A DNA stretch of 56,280 bases from Paenibacillus sp. LHD-38. GTDB taxonomy: Bacteria > Bacillota > Bacilli > Paenibacillales > Paenibacillaceae. Location of the stretch: assembly GCF_031157315.1 (NCBI RefSeq), contig NZ_JAVIFU010000046.1, positions 1-56,280 on the forward strand. The letters run 5' to 3'. Each line of letters begins with the position of its first letter. Position 1 is the first letter of the stretch. The notes under the pieces were generated by a model. It was given only the letters and a program-made list of their open reading frames with translations. It had not been told where the DNA came from and did not search any database. The position numbers were made by a program, and so were the translations under genes. Below are positions 1 to 7,502 of the stretch, piece after piece.

Positions 1-630
1 GTGACCGTCAAAAATGGGAAGTATTACGCGTGTTTCTCCTGCGAAGTCGAGCAGCAAACACTGCCTGCTTCGGCGGAACAAGTTGGTATTGACCTCGGTT
101 TGAAGCATCTGGCTGTCACATCCGAAGGCGAGACCTATGAAGCCCCGAAACGGCTGCGTCAAAATGAACGAAAATTGAAACAAATGCAGCGTTCGGTATC
201 TCGTAAGCAGCGCGGTTCGAGCCGAAGAAAGAAAGCCGTCCGTATGCTTGCCAAACGCCATGAAAAAGTGGCTAACGGCCGAAAAGATCATGCTCATAAA
301 GTATCAAGGGAATTGGTGAATCGATATGGACTCATCGCTTTCGAAAATCTTAACGTGCAGGGGATGGTTAGAAATCATCGCCTTGCCAAAAGTATTGCTG
401 ATGCTGGCTGGACCCAGCTTGTTCAATTCACTACGTACAAGGCTGAAAGCGCCGGTCGTACAGTTGTTCAAGTTGATCCGCGAAACACGTCTCAGCAATG
501 CTCCAGTTGCGGTGAGATGGTGAAAAAGACGCTGGCTGTTCGAACGCATCGATGTGATCCGTGCGGATATGTCGCTGACCGCGATGTGAACGCGGCACGA
601 AACATTTTGCAACGCGCTTTAGTATCGTAA
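1..630 (+). CDS. tnpB: TnpB (IS200/IS605 OrfB) RNA-guided nuclease, 3' part
   Basis: C-terminal 209 residues of a TnpB protein; the family usually runs to about 370-420 residues, so the first half lies outside the window and the GTG at base 1 is probably an internal Val codon. The RuvC-like core is visible: Asp31 in GIDLGLKH, Glu115 in IAFENLNV, a zinc ribbon with Cys167/Cys170 and Cys185/Cys188, and the final acidic site in ADRDVNAARN (Asp193/Asp195). TnpB proteins are omega-RNA-guided DNA endonucleases that help IS200/IS605 elements persist at their donor sites. The reading frame is open with all catalytic residues present, so the nuclease may be active if the N-terminus is intact. The element's right end follows directly. 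Family assignment is sure; activity is inference. Confidence 0.93.
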   Translation: MTVKNGKYYACFSCEVEQQTLPASAEQVGIDLGLKHLAVTSEGETYEAPKRLRQNERKLKQMQRSVSRKQRGSSRRKKAVRMLAKRHEKVANGRKDHAHKVSRELVNRYGLIAFENLNVQGMVRNHRLAKSIADAGWTQLVQFTTYKAESAGRTVVQVDPRNTSQQCSSCGEMVKKTLAVRTHRCDPCGYVADRDVNAARNILQRALVS

Positions 631-732
631 CCATGAAAAGCATTAGGCTCGGACGGAGCCTTCAAGGAGGGGTGAGGTTACGAATCCCGATGATCTGAGA
701 AGCCCCTGCCTTTAGGCATGGGGAGTCGTCAC
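560..732 (+). ncRNA. Putative omega RNA scaffold and right end of the IS200/IS605 element
   Basis: After the tnpB stop come two hairpins: AGGCTC/GAGCCT at about 645-663, and a CCCC/GGGG stem with an inner GCC/GGC at 703-723, ending in AGTCGTCAC at 724-732. This subterminal palindrome is the layout of IS200/IS605 right ends. In the family, the omega RNA overlaps the 3' end of tnpB and this right end, and the host sequence just past the cleavage point acts as guide. The guide here would begin near 733 (AACCATTATAACC...). The exact 5' boundary of the RNA and the cleavage point cannot be fixed by eye. Confidence 0.55.
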
Positions 733-984
733 AACCATTATAACCACTCCCTTGCATCAAATGACAATGAAATATGTAAAGCAATCCTCCCTGCCTATAG
801 GTAGTCTTATAACGAAATTTGTGATAACATGTAGACTGATAAGTAGAACGTGAACGTGGAAAAGCCGATTCCGTTCGTGCCAGTATCGCTGCAGTTTGCG
901 GACGCAATTTTAAACTGCGGATGAATTGGGTATGATTGAAAGGTCGAGTTATTAAATTGCAATTATTTTGAAGGAGGATTTATC
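733..984 (+). other. Intergenic DNA between IS right end and fba
   Basis: No convincing gene is seen. The stretch must hold the fba promoter, but no close match to a sigma-A pair was found. The fba ribosome binding site GAAGGAGG lies at 971-978. Because the IS end sits only about 250 bases upstream of fba, insertion could have moved or replaced the native promoter region. Confidence 0.4.
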
Positions 985-1842
985 ATGGCTTTGGAATCAA
1001 TGAAAGAAATGTTGAACAAAGGTTTAAAAGAAGGTTACGCTGTTGGTCAATTCAACATCAATAACCTAGAGTGGACACAAGCAATCCTTGGCGCTGCTCA
1101 AGCTGAGCAATCCCCAGTTATTCTTGGCGTTTCCGAAGGTGCTGCTCGTTACATGGGAGGCTTCACAGTTGTAACTGCAATCGTGAAATCCCTAATAGAA
1201 GAAATGAAAATCACGGTTCCTGTTGCAATTCACCTGGACCATGGTTCAAGCTTTGAAAAATGTAAAGCAGCGATTGATGCTGGTTTTACTTCCGTTATGA
1301 TAGATGCATCACACTCACCATTCGAAGAAAACGTAAAAACAACGCAACAGGTTGTTGCTTACGCGCATGAGCGCGGCGTTTCCGTAGAAGCTGAGCTTGG
1401 TACGGTTGGCGGACAAGAAGATGATGTTATCGCTGAGGGCGTTATCTACGCTGATCCTCAAGAGTGTAAGCAACTGGTTGAGCTTACAGGCATCGATTGC
1501 CTTGCTCCTGCACTAGGTTCCGTACATGGCCCTTACAAAGGCGAACCAAACCTTGGCTTCAAAGAAATGGAAGAGATCTGCCAAACAATCAAGCTTCCAT
1601 TGGTATTGCACGGCGGTACAGGAATCCCTACAGCGGATATTAAGAGATCTATCTCGCTGGGAACTGCAAAAATCAACGTAAACACAGAGAACCAAATCGC
1701 GTTTACAAAAGTTGCTCGCGAAATCTTGACTTCTGATTCAGAAGTTTACGATCCGCGTAAATTCTTGTCCCCGGGCCGCGATGCGATTAAAGCAACGGTT
1801 CAAGGTAAAATGCGTGAATTCGGTTCTTCGAATAAAGCGTAA
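985..1842 (+). CDS. fba: Class II fructose-1,6-bisphosphate aldolase
   Basis: Full-length 285-residue zinc-dependent aldolase that splits fructose 1,6-bisphosphate into dihydroxyacetone phosphate and glyceraldehyde 3-phosphate in glycolysis and runs in reverse in gluconeogenesis; cytosolic. Zinc ligands are seen in HLDHGSS, in SVHGPYKG and in LHGGTG, with the phosphate-binding GTAKINVNTE segment near the C-terminus. The start has an excellent ribosome binding site (GAAGGAGG, 6 bases before ATG). A strong hairpin terminator follows, so it is probably a single-gene transcript. A TagBP/GatY-type paralogue is possible, but length and sequence fit the housekeeping Fba of Bacillales. Confidence 0.95.
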   Translation: MALESMKEMLNKGLKEGYAVGQFNINNLEWTQAILGAAQAEQSPVILGVSEGAARYMGGFTVVTAIVKSLIEEMKITVPVAIHLDHGSSFEKCKAAIDAGFTSVMIDASHSPFEENVKTTQQVVAYAHERGVSVEAELGTVGGQEDDVIAEGVIYADPQECKQLVELTGIDCLAPALGSVHGPYKGEPNLGFKEMEEICQTIKLPLVLHGGTGIPTADIKRSISLGTAKINVNTENQIAFTKVAREILTSDSEVYDPRKFLSPGRDAIKATVQGKMREFGSSNKA

Positions 1843-1860
1843 TAAATATAAAGTGAAAAG

Positions 1861-1903
1861 GGTTGGGCAGGATGCGATTTGCATCCAGTCCAACCTTTTT
1901 TTT
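1861..1903 (+). terminator. Rho-independent terminator of fba
   Basis: Stem GGTTGG...CCAACC with inner GGATGC/GCATCC, followed by eight T residues. It lies 19 bases after the fba stop and before the convergent reductase gene. Confidence 0.9.
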
Positions 1904-1920
1904 ATTGCGGACTAAGCGTC

Positions 1921-2841
1921 TTAAGGAAGCACATTGCCTGCTGCGCGATAAATGCCGTACCATTCTTCGCGTGTCAGGTAAATCACACTTGCCTTGCTGC
2001 AATCCTTTAACCGCTCGATGTTCATCGTACCGATAACCGGCTGCATGCGGGCAGGATGGCGCAAAAGCCACGCGATGGCAATCGTCGTATTGCTGACTTC
2101 GTATTTCGCCGCGACTTCATCGATCTTGGCATTCAATTCCGGGAACTTCTCGCTGCCCAGGAAAACACCCTCGAAGAAGCCGTATTGGAATGGTGACCAA
2201 GGCTGGATCGTTATGTCGTTCAAACGGCAGAAATCAAGGATGCTGCCGTCCCGGTTAACGGCTGGGTCGTTCTCCATATTCACGTTGAATCCGCTCGAGA
2301 TCATCGTCGTGTTGGTAATGCTCAGCTGAAGCTGGTTTGCGACAAGCGGCTGCTTGACCGATTTTTTCAGCAGCTGAATTTGCATCGGATTTTGATTCGA
2401 TACGCCGAAGTGGCGTACTTTGCCCGAGCTCTCAAGAAGATCGAACGCTTCCGCCACTTCTTCCGGCTCAACCAATGTATCCGGACGGTGTAGAAGCAGA
2501 ACATCCAGGTAATCCGTGTTCAGACGTTTTAGAATACCATCGACCGAAGTCAAAATATGTTCTTTGGAGAAGTCGAACATTCCCTGCCGGATGCCGCATT
2601 TGGATTGCAGGATGATCTTTTCACGAATACTCTCGTTCATATGGATGGCATCTGCAAAGATCTCCTCGCATTTTCCGCCGCCGTAAATATCAGCATGCTC
2701 AAAAAAATTCGCGCCTTGCTCCAGCGCTGTTTGAACAAAGCGCTCCGCCTCCGTTTTGTCGAGTGAATTGATACGCATGCATCCAACTGCAACTACAGGC
2801 ACGTCCAGCGTGCTGGTTCCAAGCTTTATCGTTCTCATCAT
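1921..2841 (-). CDS. Aldo/keto reductase family oxidoreductase
   Basis: 306-residue NADPH-dependent TIM-barrel reductase of the AKR superfamily, closest in feel to the YdhF branch. The catalytic tetrad can be read: Asp and Tyr in HADIYGGG, Lys in LQSKCG, His in LLLHRPD. The C-terminal cofactor-binding segment VIGTMNIERL is present. The start codon is preceded by AGGAGG at 6 bases; a second ATG follows directly. It is monocistronic, convergent with fba and divergent from the Rrf2 regulator across a gap of about 270 bases. The substrate cannot be told from sequence. Confidence 0.88.
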   Translation of the reverse strand: MMRTIKLGTSTLDVPVVAVGCMRINSLDKTEAERFVQTALEQGANFFEHADIYGGGKCEEIFADAIHMNESIREKIILQSKCGIRQGMFDFSKEHILTSVDGILKRLNTDYLDVLLLHRPDTLVEPEEVAEAFDLLESSGKVRHFGVSNQNPMQIQLLKKSVKQPLVANQLQLSITNTTMISSGFNVNMENDPAVNRDGSILDFCRLNDITIQPWSPFQYGFFEGVFLGSEKFPELNAKIDEVAAKYEVSNTTIAIAWLLRHPARMQPVIGTMNIERLKDCSKASVIYLTREEWYGIYRAAGNVLP

Positions 2842-3030
2842 TTCATTCCTCCTAAGTTTCAGTGCTGCTTTTTATGTAATCGCTTTATTGATTGTCTCAC
2901 AAAAGCGCGCTGGATTTCAATCTTTATGAAACAATAGCGTATTGTCTTGCAGAATACGGGACGCAAAGTCCATGTGAGATTGGCGGTTTTTTCTAAAATA
3001 AAGAACACTAAAACGAAATACGTCTTGCAC

Positions 3031-3080
3031 TTGTATAATGGATCCCGAATGTCTATAATAGACACTAAGAGTCTATAATA
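3031..3080 (+). promoter_or_regulatory. Promoter and repeated operator of the Rrf2 gene
   Basis: TTGTAT at 3031-3036 and TATAAT at 3054-3059 are 17 bases apart, a good sigma-A pair. The ten-base word GTCTATAATA occurs at 3051-3060 and again at 3071-3080, 20 bases apart (two helical turns), and the first copy continues into a small palindrome TCTATAATAGA. Repeats over the -10 and start site suggest autoregulation by the adjacent Rrf2 protein; this is inference. Confidence 0.55.
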
Positions 3081-3113
3081 AAAAGGATTTCATTTGGATG
3101 AAAGGAGATACTC

Positions 3114-3605
3114 ATGCAGTTTTCCAAAAGCACGGGTTACGCCCTGCATGCATTGATTCAATTAGCATATGCAGAACGAGGTCACAACGTAGGCATCAAG
3201 GAACTAGCGGCATCGCTTGGCGTTTCGGAAAGCTACTTGTCCAAAATCATGTCAAAGCTGCGGCAGGATGGCATCGTACGCGCGGTTACGGGTGTGAGCG
3301 GCGGTTATGAGCTCGCAAGGGAAGCCGATCAAATTACGTTTCTTGAGGTCATTCAAGTTGTCGAAGGCCGGCAGCATCTATACGACTGCTTTAATATCGA
3401 TGAGCAGCGCCATCAATTGTTTTTTGAAGCGGATGCATTGGATCCACATACGGCTACCCGCACAGCGGGCAAGGAATGTCTGGTTAAAAAAGTAATGAGC
3501 GGCGCCGAACGGCAGATGCATGATTACTTGCAGCAGCATACGATCCAGTGGGTGATCGATTCGGCCTCCCATAATCACAACCATGCAGTAAACAAGAAGC
3601 CATAA
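3114..3605 (+). CDS. Rrf2 family transcriptional regulator
   Basis: 163-residue winged-helix repressor. The N-terminus (MQFSKSTGYALHALIQLA) and the HTH VGIKELAASLGVSESYLSKIM, followed by the wing GGYELAR, are typical of Rrf2. The three-cysteine Fe-S cluster spacing of IscR/NsrR is not present; only two scattered cysteines (YDC and KEC) are seen, so it is more like redox- or thiol-sensing YwnA/CymR-type members without a cluster. The His/Asn-rich tail (HNHNHAV) could bind metal. The ribosome binding site AAAGGAG lies 7 bases upstream. The flavoprotein reductase starts about 50 bases downstream on the same strand and is its likely target. Confidence 0.9.
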   Translation: MQFSKSTGYALHALIQLAYAERGHNVGIKELAASLGVSESYLSKIMSKLRQDGIVRAVTGVSGGYELAREADQITFLEVIQVVEGRQHLYDCFNIDEQRHQLFFEADALDPHTATRTAGKECLVKKVMSGAERQMHDYLQQHTIQWVIDSASHNHNHAVNKKP

Positions 3606-3655
3606 GCTTCTTGCGCTTTAATTATGGATATTAAAGATCCGGGAGGATGATTATA

Positions 3656-4570
3656 ATGGAACAAACGGTTGATGTAGTGATTATTGGAGGCGGACCGGCA
3701 GGTTTGAATGCGGCGCTTGTACTCGGCAGGGCAAGAAAAAGCGTGGCGGTTATTGACGAGGGGCGTCCGCGGAACCGGGTTACCCGCGAGACGCACGGTT
3801 TTCTTACCCGGGACGGCATCAGCCCCAGTGAATTTCGGCGCATTGCGAAGGAGCAGATAAATGCGTATCCGGCCGTTCAATTTGTGGAGGATGCGGCGAT
3901 AACGATTACAGGAACCGACGGTCATTTTGAAACCACGACCGCACAGGGAGCAACCTACAGGAGTAAAAAGCTGCTTTTTGCTGTAGGAATGAAGGATCTC
4001 CCGCTTGATGTTAACGGACTGACAGACGTATATGGCAAAAGCGCCTTTGTTTGCCCCTATTGCGATGGCTGGGAGCTAAGAGACCAACCTCTTGTGTTGA
4101 TCGTCAAAGGTGCACGAGCGCTTCATTCGGCCAAAATGCTGTCAGGTTGGACGAATCAATATACCATTTGCACCGATGGACCCGATGAATGGACCGATGA
4201 AGAGCGCGAGGAGCTTAAGCTGCATAACGTTCCAACGTATGACTCCAAAATCCTGCGTATCGAATCCAGTGAGGGTATGGTGGAGCGGGTTGTGCTCGAG
4301 GATGGCACAAGCATTCCGTGTACAGGCATTTTCTTCGCGCCGAAGCTTGCTGCCGGGTCAACTCTGCCGCAAACCTTAGGTTGTAAGATGAAGGAAACAG
4401 GAACTGTGATCGTCGATGCTTTTGGCAAAACGAATGTACCAGGCGTGTATAGTGCCGGAGATGCGGCAACGGAGCTGTACCAAGCGATTACAGCCGCTTC
4501 ATTAGGAGCACTGGCCGGCGTTTGCATAAATGGCGAGCTGCTCACAGAGGCTTGGAATAGCAAGAGCTAG
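3656..4570 (+). CDS. Thioredoxin reductase-like NAD(P)/FAD oxidoreductase
   Basis: About 304 residues. N-terminal FAD-binding GGGPAGLNAA motif, redox pair Cys133-Cys136 in CPYCDG, and the FAD-binding GVYSAGDAA near the end. The central NAD(P) domain lacks a clean GxGxxA motif (it reads VKGARAL). It belongs to the low-molecular-weight thioredoxin reductase superfamily; this CPYCDGWE branch includes enzymes annotated simply as NAD(P)/FAD-dependent oxidoreductases and is related to dithiol oxidases of natural-product pathways. I chose ATG 3656 over the in-frame ATG at 3647 because GGGAGG (3641-3646) sits 9 bases before 3656 but touches 3647. It is likely co-transcribed with the Rrf2 gene. Confidence 0.87.
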   Translation: MEQTVDVVIIGGGPAGLNAALVLGRARKSVAVIDEGRPRNRVTRETHGFLTRDGISPSEFRRIAKEQINAYPAVQFVEDAAITITGTDGHFETTTAQGATYRSKKLLFAVGMKDLPLDVNGLTDVYGKSAFVCPYCDGWELRDQPLVLIVKGARALHSAKMLSGWTNQYTICTDGPDEWTDEEREELKLHNVPTYDSKILRIESSEGMVERVVLEDGTSIPCTGIFFAPKLAAGSTLPQTLGCKMKETGTVIVDAFGKTNVPGVYSAGDAATELYQAITAASLGALAGVCINGELLTEAWNSKS

Positions 4571-4591
4571 CAAGCAACTGGAACTTATAGC

Positions 4592-4627
4592 AAATCAGCC
4601 CTGACTGGTGTCGGGGCTGATTTTATT
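4592..4627 (+). terminator. Terminator between the reductase and the convergent MFS gene
   Basis: AATCAGCCC and GGGCTGATT pair around an inner GAC/GTC stem, followed by TTATTTG. It is placed to end the Rrf2-reductase transcript and may work from both sides. Confidence 0.8.
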
Positions 4628-4654
4628 TGTCTACTTTACTCCGCGTTCCAATAC

Positions 4655-5965
4655 TTAGGCTGTCGCGTGAATTTTTTCAGCATTGTTTTTACGGATCCGG
4701 ACAGCCATTAAAGCTGCAAAGAAGCAAACGAATCCGGCAATAACGAAAGCCTGGGAGTAGCTGCCGAACCAATCGCGCATAACGCCTGCTCCATAGGCGG
4801 CCGTGGAGGCACCTATTTGATGGGCGACGACGATCCAGCCGAAGATCATGCCGGATTTTTCTTTACCGAACGTTTCGCTGGCAAGCTTAGCTGTAGGCGG
4901 AACGGTTGCGATCCAGTCCAAACCGTAGAAAACGGAAAAAACGACGAGCATGGCAGGCGTTGCGTCCAGTGCGTAGGGCAAGAACAGCAGCGACAATCCG
5001 CGCAGCCCATAATACCAGAACAGCAGCCAGCGGCTGTCGAACCGGTCGGAGAGCCAGCCGGAAATCGTTGTGCCGAACAAATCGAACAGCCCCATCATGG
5101 CGAGCAGACCGGCAGCTGTGACCTCAAGCATGCCATGATCACTGCACGCGGCAATAAGATGTGTCCCGATTAAACCGTTGGTCGAGAAGCCGCAGAAAAA
5201 GAATGTTCCGGCAAGCAGCCAGAAGGTGGCATTTTTCATAGCGAAACGAAGATTTTGCAAGGGAGTAAGGAACAGATTGCCTTTAAAAATAGCAGGCTTC
5301 ACCATCTCATCCGAGCCGTAAGGTGCTGCACCGACATCGTACGGGTGGTTGCGCATCCAGATTGCAACGGCGATAAGCACGAGCAGAATACCGGCTACTG
5401 CTGTGTAGATGGCGTACCGCCAGCCAAAATCGGCTGTCATTTTGGCGAAAAGCGGAAGGAACAGCAGTTGGCCGGTAGCGGCGCTTGCCGTAAACAAGCC
5501 GATGATGAGGCCTTTTCGCTTAACAAACCACAGATTGCTAACCGTAACGCCGAGAACGTTGGCCATCATGCCGGTCGCTAGACCAGACACAAGCCCCCAT
5601 AACAGCTCAAACTGCCACAAGGTGTGAATGAACGGCGTTACCGCCAGACTAGCGGCCAGTACGGTAAGCGAGCTTATGACGACTTTACGAATGCCGTAGC
5701 GGAGCAGCAGGGCCGCTGAGAATGGACCTACCAGCCCGTATAGAAAAATGCCAATGGAGATCACGCTGGAAATGCCGCCTCTGCTCCAACCGAATTCATC
5801 CTGGAACGGGATGAGCAGAATGCTTGGCAGCGAGCGGATGCCCGCGGAAACAAGCAAGGTTGCGAAGGTTAGCAGCACGATTTTGCAGCGGGTTGACGGT
5901 TTTTGATTTATTTGGACAACCGTCGTATAGTAGAGGGAATCAAACGAATGGAGATCGTAAACCAT
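4655..5965 (-). CDS. MFS transporter (OxlT/YbfB-like monocarboxylate type)
   Basis: About 436 residues with twelve predicted membrane helices. It fits MFS carriers of the oxalate/monocarboxylate branch, with an early LLIPFQDEFGWSRGGIS segment and a central loop near the middle. The substrate is unknown. The start is unclear: the ATG at 5965 overlaps the ATG of divergent phnA by two bases and has no ribosome binding site, an upstream ATG at 6007 lies inside phnA, and the conserved part begins only around residue 30. A GTG at 5878 is another option. The phnA promoter lies inside this 5' region. The transporter call is firm; the N-terminus is not. Confidence 0.82.
   Translation of the reverse strand: MVYDLHSFDSLYYTTVVQINQKPSTRCKIVLLTFATLLVSAGIRSLPSILLIPFQDEFGWSRGGISSVISIGIFLYGLVGPFSAALLLRYGIRKVVISSLTVLAASLAVTPFIHTLWQFELLWGLVSGLATGMMANVLGVTVSNLWFVKRKGLIIGLFTASAATGQLLFLPLFAKMTADFGWRYAIYTAVAGILLVLIAVAIWMRNHPYDVGAAPYGSDEMVKPAIFKGNLFLTPLQNLRFAMKNATFWLLAGTFFFCGFSTNGLIGTHLIAACSDHGMLEVTAAGLLAMMGLFDLFGTTISGWLSDRFDSRWLLFWYYGLRGLSLLFLPYALDATPAMLVVFSVFYGLDWIATVPPTAKLASETFGKEKSGMIFGWIVVAHQIGASTAAYGAGVMRDWFGSYSQAFVIAGFVCFFAALMAVRIRKNNAEKIHATA
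5903..5931 (+). promoter_or_regulatory. Sigma-A type promoter of phnA
   Basis: TTGATT (5903-5908), a 17-base spacer and TATAGT (5926-5931), placed 32 bases before the phnA ATG. It lies within the 5' end of the divergent MFS reading frame. Confidence 0.65.
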
Positions 5966-6305
5966 GACGGATTTGCCTAATTGCCCGAAATGTAATTCGG
6001 AATACACCTATGAGGATGGAAACATGTTGGTTTGCCCGGAATGCAGCCATGAATGGAGTTTAGAGCAGAATACCGCATTCGCTGAGGCCGACAAAATCGT
6101 TAAAGACGCCAATGGCAATGTTTTAAACGATGGCGATACGGTAACAGTTATCAAGGATCTTAAAGTAAAAGGAAGCTCATCTGTTTTGAAAATTGGGACC
6201 AAAGTAAGAAATATACGCTTAGTTGACGGAGACCATGACATCGATTGCAAAATCGACGGTTTTGGAGCGATGAAGCTGAAGTCCGAATTTGTCAAAAAGG
6301 CATAA
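5964..6305 (+). CDS. phnA: PhnA/YjdM family zinc-ribbon protein
   Basis: 113 residues, the usual family length. The N-terminal zinc ribbon is seen as CPKC and CPEC (Cys7, Cys10, Cys24, Cys27), followed by the conserved C-terminal domain with DANGNVLNDGDTV and a KIGTKVRNIRLVDGDHDIDCKIDGFG core. Despite the historic name the protein is not an established part of phosphonate breakdown; its cellular role is poorly known. It has its own promoter (5903-5931) and a modest ribosome binding site (GGAG). A 99-base repeat lies 40 bases after the stop. Confidence 0.92.
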   Translation: MTDLPNCPKCNSEYTYEDGNMLVCPECSHEWSLEQNTAFAEADKIVKDANGNVLNDGDTVTVIKDLKVKGSSSVLKIGTKVRNIRLVDGDHDIDCKIDGFGAMKLKSEFVKKA

Positions 6306-6344
6306 ATACGTTTGCTAACAATCAGTATGATGTGAGTTTTATTT

Positions 6345-6443
6345 AAAATATAAGAAAGTATAAAATTCAACCTTATACGTTGCTTATATTTCACCGCGAA
6401 ACGAGCTTTTGCCGCCAAGGACGGCGTCAGCCGTTTACGCTTG
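6345..6443 (+). repeat. 99-base structured intergenic repeat, copy 1 of 3
   Basis: Identical over 99 bases to 12272-12370 and differing by one base from 36790-36888. The first half forms a long interrupted hairpin (AAATATAAG pairs with CTTATATTT, inner GTATAA with TTATAC). The second half folds as GCG-AAACG against CGTTT-A-CGC around an inner GCCG/CGGC stem. It begins 40 bases after the phnA stop. No coding potential beyond chance is evident and no terminal inverted repeats were found. Confidence 0.85.
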
Positions 6444-6496
6444 TAAATCGATCAAAATTTTATACCTACAGTTGTCGCAGATAATATTGTCCCAAG

Positions 6497-6690
6497 CTAC
6501 AGTGTAGTTTGTGCAATAGAAACACTCCTCAATCCTGCACAATTTTTCTACAATGCAGTTACTACAGTAGAATGCATGATTTCTGGCTCAATTATTGCCT
6601 TAGAAGACATTTCTATTGTAATTACTGCAGTGTAGACTCTCAAATTCATGTAATTTCAGGTTTCTATTGTATTTTATACATTAGAATTTG
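6497..6690 (+). repeat. Degenerate repeat cluster with 51-base period
   Basis: The word CTACARTG recurs at 6497 and 6548 (51 apart), each within a roughly 26-base similar block ending in AGAA. TTTCTATTGTA recurs at 6610 and 6661 (again 51 apart) and is an inverted form of the same block. Local palindromes such as CTACAGTGTAG and CTGCAG are frequent. AT-rich; no gene seen from 6446 to 6809. Confidence 0.6.
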
Positions 6691-6760
6691 GAAAAGGTTA
6701 TTTAATACCTAGTATTTGTTAACGCAAATCAGACCGCTATAACTGATCTCCCATTAATCG

Positions 6761-6804
6761 AAGAGGCTATCTCGACGGGCTTTAGCCTTTCGAGGTAGTC
6801 TCTT
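6761..6804 (-). terminator. Hairpin after the anti-sigma gene
   Basis: Imperfect stem AAGAGGCTATCTCGA / TCGAGGTAGTCTCTT with G-T pairs, six bases past the anti-sigma stop on the minus strand. The T-run is poor, so it may be a 3' end stabiliser rather than an efficient terminator. Confidence 0.45.
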
Positions 6805-6809
6805 GGGTG

Positions 6810-7502
6810 TTATCTCTTCAGTTCTGCCTCAACTGTATCGCTTGCTGGAGGAAGCTTCATTCCTTCTTCCCAGATCAGAATGTTTTCATCCCGCGTTCCC
6901 AAATAAAGGGCAGTGATTTTTGCGTCTGCGCCATATTTATTTTGATAAACTCCATTGATAAAAGGGTCCTTTGTTTGGTACATGTTAAAAAGTCCAAAAG
7001 TAGTGATTGGTTTTTTCTTGATAATAGGCCGGTATGGAATCATATAAAAGTTCCCGTTTTCGTCCATATCGTAGCTAATCTGATTCAAATCATAACCGTC
7101 TGTCAGCCGCATATGAAAGGCAATTCGGCCGTCTTTCATTTGGCTGGTGTCCTTCACCTCGATGATATCCGCAGGAACGCGCATAATGTTCCATTCCGTC
7201 AAGCCAAAGTAGGCCGAAATGACGATTCCGAGGGATAATGAAGCAAGGACGCCCCCTTTCAAAAAAGATTTTAATTTAGAACGGCTCCAGTAGGCAGACA
7301 TCGCTTCTAGAAGATGGCTTTCCCTGCGGTTCATATCGACAGTATTCTGCGGCACTCTCAGCTCGCTTCGCATGTTTTCCCATTCTGACCTGCAGCTGCC
7401 GCATGCTGCGAGATGCTCTTCGACCAATTCTGCGCTCTCCCTGCTGCACACGTTATCGATATATAATGGCAATAAATCTTTAATAACCTCACATTTCATC
7501 AT
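6810..7502 (-). CDS. Membrane anti-sigma factor with zinc-finger (zf-HC2) domain
   Basis: 230 residues. The N-terminal cytoplasmic anti-sigma domain has the zinc motif His-x3-Cys-x2-Cys (EEHLAACGSC), followed by a linker, one membrane helix at about residues 81-101 (FLKGGVLASLSLGIVISAYF) and an extracytoplasmic C-terminal domain of unknown type. Such proteins hold an ECF sigma factor at the membrane until a cell-envelope signal inactivates them. The gene overlaps the upstream ECF sigma gene by 14 bases, so the two are translationally coupled. Confidence 0.88.
   Translation of the reverse strand: MMKCEVIKDLLPLYIDNVCSRESAELVEEHLAACGSCRSEWENMRSELRVPQNTVDMNRRESHLLEAMSAYWSRSKLKSFLKGGVLASLSLGIVISAYFGLTEWNIMRVPADIIEVKDTSQMKDGRIAFHMRLTDGYDLNQISYDMDENGNFYMIPYRPIIKKKPITTFGLFNMYQTKDPFINGVYQNKYGADAKITALYLGTRDENILIWEEGMKLPPASDTVEAELKR

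Noticed and set aside
662..907. Minus-strand 81-codon frame behind tnpB
   Set aside because: Runs through the IS right-end hairpin and has no coding character.
2859..3065. Minus-strand 68-codon frame upstream of the aldo/keto reductase
   Set aside because: Covers the Rrf2 promoter, has no ribosome binding site and no recognisable motif.
6008..6418. Minus-strand frame across phnA and the first 99-base repeat, with the same translated piece (AKARFAVKYKQRIRLN) as in the second repeat
   Set aside because: The shared translation comes only from the repeated DNA; the rest is antisense to phnA and the third copy changes it. No start site.
6446..6760. CRISPR-like appearance of the repeated region
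   Set aside because: Units are degenerate and contiguous, with inverted copies and no constant repeat plus unique spacer pattern; no cas genes in the window.
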